A DNA stretch of 64,000 nt from Eustoma russellianum (GCA_036186865.1 AP025067.1:23334980-23398979); one strand, 5' to 3'; shown: positions 22,901 to 34,988, counted from the stretch's first letter. Made by a program: numbers and translations. The notes: a model not told the origin generated them from the letters alone.

Positions 22901-24383
22901 ATATTCACAAGTCTAGATCCAAATAATGAAGAGATTCGCCTTTTAGGAATATTGATAATCACATGGAGTAAGGGTTAAGAGAGTCAAATAAAAAATAAGC
23001 CAAGCCAAGCCAGAACAAGTTGTCTAGGTCAGTTTGATGAAGGCAGGTTCTGCGGTCCCATTTCAAATCTTCTTGCAGATCCACAAGCCCTTTGCGTATG
23101 CCACAGATGGAGAGTGGAGCTTGAAAAGAGAAGCGAGTCATGACTTGGAGTTAAACCTGAAACAATCTAACATGCTTGTCTGTGGGCCTAAACCCTATGG
23201 AAAAACCTAATTGTGAGATTTTTAGGCTTATATTCTAACTAATATAATCTCCATTACCTCTCTTTATTTCTCTTTAATAAAATAGGACTGAATATCTAGA
23301 GTAGAAACAGAAGAGAAGCTAATCGGAATCGCATTCTGTGAAGGATTGATCGCTGTGTGTCACCATCTCCCACCTATCCTACATATTATCAAGGCTGGGA
23401 TCAAATCCGTGAAATTTCAGTAGGCAGGAAGGGTTGCACTATACCTGATTTTAGTATATCGCTAGGTCTTCTCAGCAATTAATTCACCCTCTCTTGAATT
23501 TACGTCGTTCCTCCCTAAAATGGAAACATATTCACAAGTCTAGATCCAAATAATGAAGAGATCCGCCTTTTAGGAATATTGATAATCACGAGGAGTAAGG
23601 CTTGAAAGAGTTAAATAAAAATAAGCCAAGCAAAGTCAGAACAAGTTGTCTAGGTCAGTTCGATGAGGGCAGGTTCCTGATTTTAGTATATCGCTTGGTC
23701 TTCTCAGCAGTCAATTCATCCTTTATTGAATTTACGTCGTTCCTCCCTAAAATGGAACTATATTCACAAGTCTAGATCCAAATAATGAAGAGATCCGTCT
23801 TTTAGGATTATTGATAATCACAGGGAGTAAGGCTTAAGAGAGTTAAATAAAAAATAAGCCAAGCAAAGTCAGAACAAGTTGTCTAGGTCAGTTGGATGAG
23901 GTTAGGTTCCGCGGTCCCATTTCAAATCCTGTTGCAGCTCCACAAGCCCTTCGCGTGTGCCATAAAGATGAGGAGTGGAGCTTGAAGAGAGAAGCAAGTC
24001 ATGACTTGGAGTGAAACCCGAAACAATCTAACATGTTTGTCCGTGGGTCTAAACCCTCTGGAAAAACCTAATTGTGAGATGTTTAGGCTTATATTCTGAA
24101 TAATATAATTTCCATTCTCTCTCTTTATTTCTCATTAATAGAATAGGACTGGATATCTAGAGTAGAAACCAAAGAGAAGCTAAGCCGAATCGCATTCTGT
24201 GAAGGATTGATCGTTGTGTATCACCACCTCCCACCTATCCTACACATTCAATCAACGCTGGGATCACTCCATGAAATTTCAATAGATAGGAAGGGTTGCA
24301 CTATACCTGATTTTAGTATATCGCTTGGTCTTCTCACCAATCAATGCACCCTCTATTGAATTTACGTCGTTCCTCCCTAAAAT
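22901..24383. repeat. 0.63-kb tandem repeat, three units, middle one deleted
   Basis: Unit 1 is 22901-23527, unit 2 is 23528-23759 and unit 3 is 23760-24383. All start atattcacaagtctagatcc and end near cgttcctccctaaaat. Unit 2 is only 232 bp: it jumps from gggcaggttc directly to ctgattttagtatatcgc, losing about 390 bp present in the other two. Units 1 and 3 differ by scattered substitutions. No reading frame is conserved between units, so a coding role is unlikely. Origin not recognised. Confidence 0.85.
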
Positions 24384-25640
24384 AAAATTTTTTTGTGGTT
24401 TCATAAAAACTTGAATCCGTGCATCTCAAACAAGACAAGTAGATCTAAAGAGGTTGTCAACTCAAGTGTTATACTACGAAAATATAGAAAGATGAAGACC
24501 CTCATTAACCGCCCGGAATAATAACAAACTAAACATAGGAAGCCTTTTCCCTAGATGCAGTACTCCACTCATATGGCTATGCTTATGCGTGGGAATTTGT
24601 GTGCATAAAATCATGAAAGATCAACTCGAGGAGTTATCGAGTTATTCTTCTTCTTTTGTTCTTTGCCAATTTTTCTCTTCAAAATCTTTTTAGCTCCTTC
24701 ATCTAAGAGAGTGAAGGCAGACTCTCTTGAAAAAGTATTCTTAGTTTGACATTCTTAGTTTCAAAGGCTTGATTACTCCCGTCATCTCAAATAACAACAG
24801 TCTTTACATAATAGTTTAACATACCGAGCCGATGGATAGCTAAATAGTATCCCCTCTCCCCCACCTTTTGAGAGAGTAACGACAGATGAAAATGTTTATA
24901 GAAAAGCTTGACTTACAAAGAACAAAAAGTATTATGAACGTTAACAAATGAACTTGTTTTAATAAACGCCCAGCCTTCTTTTCTCTGTTATCGGTAGAGT
25001 TTTTGTATTTATATATGATAGAGAATTTCTATCCTCATTTCTTGCGGCTACGAAAGCAAAAGGAAGAAACTATTCATTTATGATTCTTGCTCTATAGTTA
25101 GGGGTGTTAAATAAACTAAAGTGTTCACGAACAATTCAAGTTAGGTTCATATTTGGTTTGAGTTTGTTTATTAATTTTAATTAAATGAGCCGAGTTTGAA
25201 CATCTTATTGAATTTGTTTACTAAACGAGTCAAACTATTCGTAAACTGTTCGATTTGTTTAAAAAATAAAGTTTTCGAGCTGAGGATTTGCATGAGGTTA
25301 TCGACCAAAAAAAAAGGATTTGTCTAACCCACTTTTCCACCTCCATATTGGGACCTTTCGAGCTGTTTAACAGTTCAACTTGCCCTTCCTTTCAGAGGGA
25401 TGTCTAGTTACTTTCATCTACCTAGTTGGCCTTAAACTATGTCAAATAGCTTTATCTATTTGTACAAACTATAATCTCCTGACTGACATAGCATACTAGG
25501 ATCAATACAAATTAATAACATGACCTGATTATCGTAGCATAAACATACTAAGATCTTCCTATGTTTAATAAACAAATTTGCATAATAACATGATTTGAAT
25601 GTTGTCTCATAAGCATGATTTTAACTAGACATGTAAAGTA
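24384..25640. other. intergenic, no gene; decayed AT-rich repeat
   Basis: Nothing coding is supported. At about 25098-25290 there is a sequence starting aggggtgttaaataaac with taaacgagtcaaactattcg, a decayed relative of the repeat at 26590. Confidence 0.4.
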
Positions 25641-25644
25641 GGAT

Positions 25645-25800
25645 AAGGCTAATACTTTGCGACCTTAAGGTCACGGGTTCGAGCCACAGAAACAACCTCT
25701 TGTACAAAGTGTAAGGTAAGACTGCATATATTAGATCACGAAACGAGTCAGCCCCTTCTCGAACTATGTATAAACGCAGGAACCTAGTATACCGGAAACA
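25645..25800 (+). mobile_element. tRNA-derived SINE-like element
   Basis: Contains a pol III B-box-like GGTTCGAGCC at 25676-25685, preceded by gaccttaaggtcac and followed by gtaaggtaagactgcatata and ttagatcac. The same order of motifs occurs in reverse at 33045-33175 and 21770-21880. It resembles the Au-type SINEs of plants; family naming is from memory and tentative. Confidence 0.55.
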
Positions 25801-25848
25801 CACTATGTAGATAGCATAATTATCACAATGCTTCTATCTATATAAATA

Positions 25849-26030
25849 GAGACGTGATCCTCTCATCACATTTTCCCTCACCCCACTCCCCATCGCACGA
25901 CACGTGGCAGCAGGGGGAGTGTTGAGGCTAGATTAGGGTAACCCATATCTAGCCTCATCACTCCCTCTGCTGGCACGCGTCGTGCGGTGAAAAATAAGGT
26001 GGAGAAAAATAGGTGAGGGGATCTTAACCC
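25849..26030. mobile_element. foldback MITE copy D
   Basis: A 182-bp element with a perfect 9-bp duplication ATATAAATA (25840-25848 and 26031-26039). One arm has cgacacgtggcagcag; the other is changed to ctgctggcacgcgtcg, so only one CACGTG remains. The central loop side reads ggctagattagggtaac then ctagcctc. It lies about 1.6 kb beyond the 3' end of the receptor kinase gene. Confidence 0.8.
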
Positions 26031-26587
26031 ATATAAATACCCTATCAGATCACTCATTTGAAACAAATACAAAATCTCTCGTCCCAAGCCACGGCGTTTC
26101 AGTCCGAAAAAACATTGTGCAGGATGCAAATCAGCAGCCAACAATTTTTTAAGTTGGGTGAAGACTTACGCAGTGACTAACACATTAATAAATTTGTCTA
26201 TAACAAGTGGTGGATCCATATGATTTAAGTTAGAAGCCTTAATTATAACATTAAAGATAACATAGTGTATAGAGATGTACAATATGGGGGATTGGCTATG
26301 CTTAATTATAACATAAAAAAAAAGAACTCACATATAAAAACACTGATATCCATTCTTAAATAATAGTTAACCAAAATTGTCGAAACCAATTGTCACCACA
26401 AAATGCAAATAAAAAATAAATACTTAATTATTCTAAACATCAAACTTCAAATCCACTTTTGAAATAAACCAAACCTAGAAATAAACACAAACATTATTCA
26501 GCGCATGCTTCAATTCTGTAGCCACATAAGTCAATATTGAAATCCTCAAGATTATCGCCGGAAGACGGACTCTAAACTCATATACTT

Positions 26588-26895
26588 GCGGCCTAGGGGT
26601 GTTAACGAACCGAGTCAAATCGAATACCAGGTTTTCGAATTGGAATTCATTTAGCTAAGCGAACTGTTCGGCTCGGTTCGTTTAGCTAAACGAATTTTAA
26701 AATTGGTTCGAGTTCGGTTCGATAACCTTATAACTGTTTAAACGAGCCGAACAGTTCGCAAACAGTTTGGCTCGTTTAACTAAATAAACCTGAATACCTG
26801 TTCGAATTCGACTCGTTAACAAATAAATACTGAACGAATACGAACCGAACTCAAACAGTTCGTGGACTGTTCGATTCGTTCAACAGCCATTGTTG
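26588..26895. repeat. AT-rich repeat with aacgaaccg/cggttcgtt motifs
   Basis: Begins ctaggggtgttaacgaaccg and is filled with inverted motifs such as gaactgttcggctcggttcg and aacgagccgaacagttcg. This is the composition of common plant non-autonomous DNA elements, but no duplication or matching right terminus was found, so only a repeat is claimed. Confidence 0.45.
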
Positions 26896-26974
26896 GTGCC
26901 GAGGATATGATGACGAAAATATTTTCAACAAATGCCCAGGATATGACTACGAAAATAACAACATTAACCATTGT

Positions 26975-27105
26975 TTTAGATGCTAGTATCTATGACGGAG
27001 TCTGAGAGATCGGATGTACACAACTATACTCACGTGTTAAAAACACACCGATGTTATTTCCTGATGACCCATAATGAAAATAGCGTCAAGATGTGTCGAT
27101 CCACT
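26975..27105. repeat. dispersed repeat, copy also at 30452
   Basis: The order atcggatgtacacaactat, cacgtgttaaaaacacac, atttcctgatgacccataat and gaaaatagcgt is matched at 30452-30575 by gtcggatgtatacagccata, atgtgttagaaacacac, gtttcctaacgactcatagt and gaaaattgcgt. The two copies flank the receptor kinase gene in the same orientation. The family is not recognised. Confidence 0.55.
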
Positions 27106-27490
27106 GCTACTTCAAAATTTAGTTTGCATTTCATTGAATATGTCAAATACACAATTTATTGCTCAAAATTCATCTCTTCACTGCACCCAAAAACATAAAA
27201 ATAAAATGGAGAGCTAGAAACAAAGAATAACATACATGATCTAGACAATAAACAGACATAAAGGGCACCATTAAGTGCAAAAACATAACATTCTTGACCA
27301 TATGCACAAAGTAGAAACATGTTTACAATCTAGGCCATGCTCTGGAGCAAACCTCTCTGCCATCAACCCCATTGTTCAACTACAAATCACGAGCCACCCT
27401 CATACATGTCCCGTTGGCGCGATCAAATACAACCACCATTTTGTTGCAAAAGTCCAGCTTGGAGTCTCCTCATTGCAGAACCAATGAGAC

Positions 27491-27567
27491 TATGGCGCTG
27501 GTAGAAGAGGAAATACAGTAGAAGTACTTATAGAACTGTTTATAGTCTCTCTTCTACCGTGCCATAA
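27491..27567. other. imperfect stem-loop downstream of the kinase gene
   Basis: The arm tatggcgctggtagaagag (27491-27509) pairs with tctcttctaccgtgccata (near 27547-27565) with one bulge and one mismatch, around a loop of about 38 bases. It lies about 95 bp past the stop codon, in the likely 3' untranslated region on the minus strand. It could be a small foldback element or an RNA hairpin; no function is shown. Confidence 0.4.
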
Positions 27568-27659
27568 TCACATTAGTCCGTTAGAACGAAGACTCCATAC
27601 GCGAAAACTTCACCACTTGTTCCAATGCAACAAATACGAGATTAAGCAAAATGTAATTT

Positions 27660-29977
27660 TCAGCCAGTGTAAGAAGATGCAGGTAATCTTTCCAAGGCAT
27701 CCAAGACATGCCTCATAGATGGTCTCCTTTCAGGACTGGTGTGTATGCATGCCATCGCGATCTTTAGAGCACCTATGATCTCTTCTTCTTTATCAAGATC
27801 TTGAGCTAGATAAGGGTCTAATACATCTGACAGAGGTTTTTTCTCTTCGATACACAGCTGAATCCAGTGTACAATATCCATTTCTAAAGTCCCAACTTGG
27901 ACCATTGGCGACCTCCCTGTGATCATCTCCAGCAAGATCACACCATATGAGTAGACATCCCACTTCTGTGACGGCTTGACCACTTTCAGGGCCTCAGGGG
28001 CTTGGTAATAGGACCCAAAACTAGAAGCCGAAGCAACCGTGGCTACTTCTGATGGTGTATGACCCTGTTGTCTAGGTTGTGGCTTCTCTGAGATCATTCG
28101 ACTTGATTGCAGAGTTGGCGACCCTCCAGCAATGTTAGCAAGACGTCCAAGGCCAAAATCGGAAATTTTTGGTTCCATATTTTGCCCAAGCAATATGTTG
28201 GATGGCTTCAAATCTCCATGGACATACTTCTTGGGACTGTACTCATGTAAATATACCATGCCCCTAGCAGTTCCTTTCATAATCTTTAACCGTGTAGACC
28301 ATGTCAATGGAGTAAAGGATACAATCCCAGGCTTTCCTGTCAAAAAAAATTTGCCACCAAAAACATACACAACAGCAATAAATAATTCAATGTTTGGCAA
28401 AGTATCACTCATAATGAGAACAATCAACATCTACTCTAAGATGAAAAAGTAAACACGATTGATGAAACAAAGTATATTGAGGTCACAAACATCGTGAGAA
28501 TACCATGAATTGCCGTGGCAAGGTTTCCATTGGAGATGTAGTCATATATCAATAACTTCTCGTCCACAGACCAATAGTAAGCCCTTAATGTTACGAAATT
28601 TGGATGCCTAAGTTTCCCAATGGCCTCGACTTCGGTCTGAAATTCCTTAAACCTTTGTGAACCTCCTTCTCCTAATCTTCGAACAGCCAAAGTAAGTCCA
28701 TCTTCAAGCACAACCTTATAGACAATTCCAATTCCGCTCTTGCCAAGGACGAAGGCAGAGGCCTTCAGAAGCTCATCCAGATCAAATGCCAACTGTCCAT
28801 CCAGAGCCACCAGATCATATTGCTCCACATTGTCTGATAGAGTCTCTGATTCATCCTTCCTAAAGCATAAGCACTCTTTTCTTCCCTTGCCTTTCTTATC
28901 AAAGCCATAACCATCATCAACCTTTCTCTTACCACAACTACAAACCTTCGTGTAACAGTAGGAAAACAGCAGGCCAACAATACAAATACCGATTACATCG
29001 CTTACTATAATTGCAACCACAGCTCCTCTACTCAACCCTCTACCATTCTTACCATCTCCCTTGTCTTTTGTCCCTTCAGGAGGAGTATTACTTGGCAAGT
29101 AAGGATACGTCGAGGGCGAACCTGGATCACTGTCTGAACAGGGGTTTTTCAATGGAGGTCCACAAAGCCCAGCATTTCCAATAAAAGCAGTTGGTCCTCT
29201 ATTAATGAGAGCCCCATTTTGTGGAATAGGTCCAATTAAGTCATTGTAGGATAAATCAATGTATACTTTCTCAGGAAGCTTACCAAGACTAGGGGGAATG
29301 GTACCATTAAAGAAATTATGAGACAAATCAACAGTTCCTTGCAAATTAGACAAATTTCCAAAGTCACTAGGAATTGAACCAGTAAACATGTTGCGTGAAA
29401 GAGCAAGCCTTTCCAAAGAGACCAAATTAGTCCCAAACCCTAGAGGCAAAGCACCAGTGAAGTTATTTTGACTAAGGTCAAGAGCCCTCAATCTCTTGCA
29501 TTGAAGTAACGACAAAGGTAATGACCCATTAAGAAAATTATCAGACAAATCTAAGGTTTGTAAGTAACTAAGCTTCCCTATTTCAGAAGGCAAAGGCCCA
29601 GAGAAGGAATTCCCAGAAAGAACCAAACTTTGAAGACCCTGAGCTGCAAAAAGTTCAACAGGTAAGTTCCCAAAGAACATATTGCTCCTCAAATTCACAT
29701 GCCTAAGCTCAGAAAGAGATCCCAGAGAAGAAGAAAGAAGCCCACTAAGTCTCTTCTTAGGAATGCTTACAGAAACAACTTTCTGGTCTTTGCATGAAAT
29801 CCCATTCCAAGAACAAGGGTTTTCATCAGAAATATTCCAATTATTCAAAGACCCTTCAGGATCTTCTTGGATAGACTGCTTGAATGACATAAGTGCAAAG
29901 CCTTCATTGTTCAAACCACTCACAACAAGAGCATGAAATTGAAGAACACTCACTAGAAACAGAGCTAAAGCTGACAT
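27660..29977 (-). CDS. ZAR1: LRR receptor-like kinase, ZAR1-like (ZYGOTIC ARREST 1)
   Basis: Two exons on the minus strand: 29977-28504 (1,474 bp) and 28336-27660 (677 bp), split by a 167-bp GT-AG intron; together they code for 716 aa. The start at 29977 is chosen over an upstream Met (30052) because it directly precedes a signal peptide (MSALALFLVSVLQ). Next come an LRR N-terminal cap with DENPCSWNGISC, about seven LRRs, a Ser/Pro-rich juxtamembrane part, one transmembrane helix (AVVAIIVSDVIGICIVGLLF) and a cytosolic kinase domain. The order of segments and the length match Arabidopsis ZAR1 (LRR-III subfamily), known to act at the plasma membrane in the first asymmetric zygote division and to bind calmodulin and G-beta. 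The kinase is atypical: AVRR replaces the usual AVK, and HGDLKPSN replaces HRD; DFG is kept. No break is seen. Orthology is inferred from recall, not from a search. Confidence 0.92.
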
Positions 29978-30300
29978 CTTTTTTTCCAAGAAAAGTTGTT
30001 GAAAATGAAAGATGGGCCACGAAAATCTTACCTTTCTACACCAGGAAATCAAGAAGCTGCTTAGAAAGATTGAAGGAAAGAAAACTGGAGGAGGTAAAGA
30101 GAGAGAGGAGTGTGAAAGCTATGACAGTGAGGAGTTGGACTATGGAGTATGGAGAGAATAAAAAGTGTGCTGTCAGGGAAAAGATAAAGTGAGTGTTTAG
30201 CTTAGCAAGATCTTGGGAAAATAGACAAGTATTTTAGTAATCTTTTTCTTAATATAAACAAAATTGTTAGTGGGAAACAAACGAAAGAGAAGGATGGTGG
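29978..30300 (-). promoter_or_regulatory. likely 5' UTR and promoter of the ZAR1-like gene
   Basis: Upstream of the start the minus strand is pyrimidine-rich (ctcctctctctctttacctc near 30090-30110), as in many plant 5' leaders. A TATA-like cactttttattctctcc lies near 30150-30170. An upstream Met in frame at 30052 would add 25 residues ahead of the signal peptide, so it is unlikely to be used. The true transcription start cannot be read from sequence. Confidence 0.4.
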
Positions 30301-32178
30301 GAGTCGCCACGAGGCACTTGGACTGGGTTCGGTAAGCAACTTACGTTTTATACTTTTTTTGTCGATAGTAGTTACTAAGAGTTATAAGAGTTGAAAGTGG
30401 GGAGAGGAAAGTAATTTGTTGGAGTAACACGCCCAACAACATTACTCATTGTCTTAGAGACTTCTGTTTATAACGAGTTACAAAAGTCGGATGTATACAG
30501 CCATACATATGTGTTAGAAACACACAAAGATTGTTTCCTAACGACTCATAGTGAAAATTGCGTTTGTTGAAGTAATATGCATTGAACATAAAAGATGCTA
30601 ATTTAAAACGTTAGAGATGAATTATTTGAAAGACTAAATGATTAATGACACAAATTGTCGTTTTCTCTAATAAAATTTGTGAAAGAGGATAGATGATAGA
30701 TGACTAGTTTTTATTGCGTTCAAAAAGTAAATAATAAATAAGTGTTTAACAGTTATTTTTTTATCTAATGAGATAATATAAAATTAATGAAAAATGATAC
30801 ATTAATGCAATATTCGTGTTTGAAGCTTCATATACAATTTATAAAGGAGAAGATGGAATTTTTCCAAGAGGGTTTGTGGAATGGAAGAGTTCCAAAAGTA
30901 GCAAAAGTGGAAAACCCCAATTGTGCTAACGAATAGGCATAAATGTTTCCTTGGCGACTAATAACCAAAAAATGGACATCAAGAAAATAAGCAACTAAAC
31001 ATCTAACAATATCGACTATATCTCTTGGCTCTTTAATACATAGATTAGTTGATAATGGGATTGAAATACTAAAACTAAAAATGCGCAGGTTCGAACTAAG
31101 ACACGTGCAGCATAACTGTAATCCTGATATATAGGTCACTATTGGATTAGGATATAGTATCTGGCTCAATTGAGTTAAAAGGATTTTTGGTCTAGTTTAC
31201 ACTGGTCACCTTGTGAGGGTTATCTGTTAAAAACCTGAAAGTCACTGGATTCCTCATTTACATCATTTACAAAAAAAAATTTAAGACTGAAATTGTAAAG
31301 ACCGATATGACATTTTGTAAATAGATTATACATCCAAGACGTGATAGATCTTCATCTATGGATTGCATCCGCTAATGAGCCAAGCAAGAGTTGGCATACA
31401 ATGCCTTGATCAAAAGCATATTTGAGTTCTCACCAGAATAGCCTTGATAGATTTCTTGTTAGAACAGAAATAATTGGTAATATTTTTATCTTAATAGTTA
31501 TATACATAGCGTTATAAACCCTGTGTTGATAGAAACACCTATTACAGTGTATTAGGGATAATGACATGCTATCTACCTACGTTTGAGTTTCTACTTTTCA
31601 TCTTTGAAAGCAATTAAGATTCATCTCCTTAAATGGGAGAAATGTATAGATACAAAATAATAATAATAATTAATAAATAAATAAATTAGACACGGACAGC
31701 TAGGATACAAAATGTTGTACGTAAAATTTTCCTGTATAATAGGTTATTGCAGTATGATATCCATAGCATTCCATAAAAATTACGTTTTGACGTGGATTGG
31801 TTTTGTGTACCTATGTTAAATTGTCATTTTGTGCAACTATAATTGTAATGTGTTATGTAGAAGTACCTGTCAGAAAAATACTTATTTGAAAAGATTTTGG
31901 CACTTGAATTCAGTTAGTATTTGGCAAATAAATGACTTTGAATCAAAACGACTATAACTAGATATACATCCCCTTCGCCCGTATGTCTATCCTCATCTCA
32001 AATAGGTGTAGATTTTTTATTTTTTATTTTTTTTTTTTGGTCAAATGGAAAACCTTCATTAACCAAGGATCAAAAATGTACAAAAAGGTTACTAATCCAC
32101 AAAGCAAAACCTAGACAGAGGATAGCTAACAAAACAACACTACTCCCCACCCTTAATGTACTTCCAAGCATTGAGGTG
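30301..32178. other. intergenic, upstream of the ZAR1-like gene
   Basis: No gene. Contains the second copy of the dispersed repeat (30452-30575) and a repeat at about 31075-31285 with a B-box-like caggttcgaact and aggatatagtatctggctca. The latter is matched at about 34590-34800 (aggttcgcattaagatacac, gccatagtatctggtttaat), suggesting a further SINE-like family. Confidence 0.4.
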
Positions 32179-32186
32179 ACTATTTG

Positions 32187-32863
32187 TGGGGGAGTCAAAC
32201 AGGTCGTGTTTCGTGTTTTTTGAGTTTCGTGTATCAAAGTGTCATACAAATACTTTACGCGTTTGCTTCGCGTGTATGTATGTAGATACCCAAACCGGTT
32301 CATGTCAGGTTTCGTGTCGTGTATCGGGTATACCCACGAACTTGACAAGTACAAATATTTCAAGTCGTGTTACATGTCATTTCATGTATTTTTCAGGTAA
32401 TTTCAAGTTTCGTGTATTTTTCAGGTTTCACGTACTTAAACGACTACTGATACAATGTATGAAACAACAAAAAGTACACAACCAAATGTTAAAGATTAAA
32501 ATGAACGAGGTCATCTAAACTCAAATCACTTGACTATGCAAATAATAGATTAAAGAAATAGGATTAGGGAATGGAGGAAGGGAGAACCGAATAAGTTTAC
32601 TTAGTAGCGCAGTAGTCTTTTTTTGGAAAAATTTATTTTTTATTAGCTATAAATTTTATTTAAAATATGTTTTTTAAATTTCGTGTATAAATGGGTATAA
32701 ACGGGTACCCACGGGTATATCCAGACCCGTCCTGTCGTTGGTGGGTATCTTTCAGGTCTTATCCGATTTGTATACGAAACCCGTCAAGGTCATACCCATA
32801 CCCACGAAAACTCGTATCAAGTTCAGGTCGTGTTTTCGTGTCGTGTCTGAAATTGTCACCCTA
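32187..32863. mobile_element. non-autonomous hAT-like DNA element
   Basis: The 677-bp segment is flanked by the 8-bp repeat ACTATTTG (32179-32186 and 32864-32871). Its left end is TGGGGGAGTCAAACAGGTCG; the right end reads inverted as TAGGGTGACAATTTCAGACA. The interior is full of cgtgtttcgtgt and cgggtaccc motifs, a composition common in plant hAT-type MITEs. No transposase is encoded. The inverted ends are imperfect. Confidence 0.6.
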
Positions 32864-33044
32864 ACTATTTGTATGAGCAATCTCCTAGCAGCTCTAGAAA
32901 TAACTCTTTGTTACCTTTTGTGTATATATACATGATTCATTAGGTTTGTTTGCCTCAATGGTAGGTTTAATGCTTACCGAAGTATTGCTTCATGCGTTTT
33001 CGGTATACTAAGCTCTCGTATTTGCTCAGGTTTCAGAGAAAAAC

Positions 33045-33180
33045 CGGATTGCTTTGCGATCTGATGTACGCAGCCTTATTCTACACCTATGCATGAAACT
33101 GTTTCCGCGGCTTGAACATGTAACCTTAAAATCACACAGAAGCAACCTTACCCGGAGCAAGACCCACCCTCTAGAGATGA
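33045..33180 (-). mobile_element. SINE-like element, minus strand
   Basis: Reverse complement of the family at 25645: cggattgctttgcgatctga, tgtacgcagcctta, then gcggcttgaacatgtaacct (decayed B box) and gaagcaacctta. It is 5'- or 3'-decayed and has no visible duplication. Confidence 0.5.
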
Positions 33181-33599
33181 AATAATGCTTATCTCTTTTT
33201 ATAGTATAACAACAACAAGAAGCACTATGATTTAAGTTTCTTGTATAACTTATCATAATTTGAAATGTTTTGTACACATGAACAGTTAAGAATATACATC
33301 CTCATACTTGCGTCTTGCTTCAACGACTAAAAACGGAGAGGGAGGCGAAAACTAGCCAGGGAAAATGTACATAATACCTCTAAAGAAATGCAAGTTTAAG
33401 ATAGTACTTTGGTTCTTTTATGCTCCCCCTTTCAAATAAAAATGCATTAGTTAACTTTTGAACATTGTGTAAAAATTTTTAGAGCAGAAAAAATATGTTA
33501 AAAAGGTCAATTAAATTATATTTATAAGTAATTTGATGCTGAAGGCCTATTTATTTTTGCATCAAACGAAAAAGAAGTCTAACAAGGTAATCCTTAGTA

Positions 33600-34220
33600 A
33601 CAACTCATCATCATCCGGACCCAATATATCCCAACGACAGCAAAAGCTACCGTTAGGGTCTGGGGAGGGTAAGTGGTAGGCAGACAATACCTCTATCCCA
33701 ACGGAGACTTCCGACCCTATATGTACATGTACAAATGATATGATAATAGGGATATATTGTGCTAGTGTATTAGTGAGGAAATTCAAGAAATACAAAAAAA
33801 GAACTTTCGATATTAAAATACACATCACGTCTATATGTACATGTAATGTAAAACAATGATATAACATACGCAACCAAGTGGAAAGTTAACTTAAAGCGTA
33901 GATAGTGTCTACGCCTATCTATGTCCCTAAATATACTGTAAAGTGTCCCCTATATATGACATATACCTCGTTAACCTTAATCTTATGTCGCCATGAACTC
34001 CTATCCTAGCCCATGTCCTCAGAGAGGTGCAAATCTAGTAGGTCATGCCTTATCTGCTCCTCCCAAGTCAGTTTGGGCCTGCCTTTACTCCTGTTCCCCT
34101 CTACAATGAGGCTTTCAATTGCTCTGATCGACGTTGTTGTATGTCTCCTCTTGACATGCTCAAACCATCTCATTCTGCCCTCCTTTATCTTATCAGCTAT
34201 AGTAGCCACGTCCAACCCTA
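33600..34220 (-). mobile_element. 5'-truncated RTE-type LINE copy
   Basis: On the minus strand the end of the LINE ORF (34215-34006) reads ADKIKEGRMRWFEHVKRR and RSKGRPKLTWEEQIRHDLLD, the C-terminal signature of plant RTE-clade LINEs. The 3' untranslated region follows and ends in a short gatgatgatg tail at about 33605. The copy keeps only the last roughly 600 bp. No convincing target duplication was found. Confidence 0.75.
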
Positions 34221-34339
34221 AACAGACATGGCGTTGTCATGTCCGTTTAGTTTTGGTCTAGCTTTTAGCATGTAACGTTTCTATCTTTAATCCTGTATCC
34301 TTTCATATATGTAATTGGATATAAGATACAAATCCTGGA

Positions 34340-34565
34340 GCAAAAGGTGAAATCTCTCAGTCTGGGGGTCCCCGCTGCTCCAGTCCCAAGGAGCTGCGTG
34401 GAGGATGTAAATCAGAAGTCTAGCGGCCTCTTAGATTAGGTGAGACTTTACGCAGTTACACATACAAGGTGTCCCCCCACAAACCAGGCATGTGTGCCTA
34501 GATTCGAACTCTTGGCCTCTTAGAGCAAATCCCAACCCGAATACCAACTGGACTATGCTCTAAGG
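34340..34565 (-). mobile_element. tRNA-derived SINE-like element
   Basis: Reading the minus strand from 34565, gagcatagtccagttggtat resembles a pol III A box and caagagttcgaatctaggc a B box, about 35 bp apart. A body with gtgtaactgcgtaaagtctc and gatttacatcctcc follows. A related body fragment occurs at about 26110-26185 and a head fragment near 9497-9540. A functional tRNA is excluded because no cloverleaf or acceptor stem can be built. Confidence 0.5.
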
Positions 34566-34988
34566 CCAGATACAAATCTAAAAAGGCAAAGGTTCGCATT
34601 AAGATACACATAGTGTGAATACAATATTGTTACTTGGGTCAAAATTGGTTTAGGCCATAGTATCTGGTTTAATTAGGTTAAATGGTTGTTAGCCCATTTT
34701 GTAATAAACATCTTATGTCTGTTGTCTGTTAAAAGACTTATCAAACTAAGAATCGTATGTTTCTTAATTGATATCTTTTACAAAATTCGTTAGAACTAAA
34801 ACGATAAAAACTTTCATCAGATTATAAACTTTTTTACAACTAAAATAGACGATCCAAATGAACCATATTATATAAGTCAATTAGTTGTTCCTCTTTATTT
34901 GAGAAATTCCACTTTATTTAACGATCCGTCTTTTCATATTTGATGGGTCAGTATGGCTCTATTCTGGCATTAAGGGGCACAGTTTTGA

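Noticed and set aside
28132..30192. Plus-strand frames opposite the receptor kinase
   Set aside because: They are antisense shadows of a well-supported coding sequence.
34500..34565. Possible tRNA gene on the minus strand
   Set aside because: A-box-like and B-box-like motifs exist, but no cloverleaf or acceptor stem can be drawn and related fragments recur; it is a SINE head.
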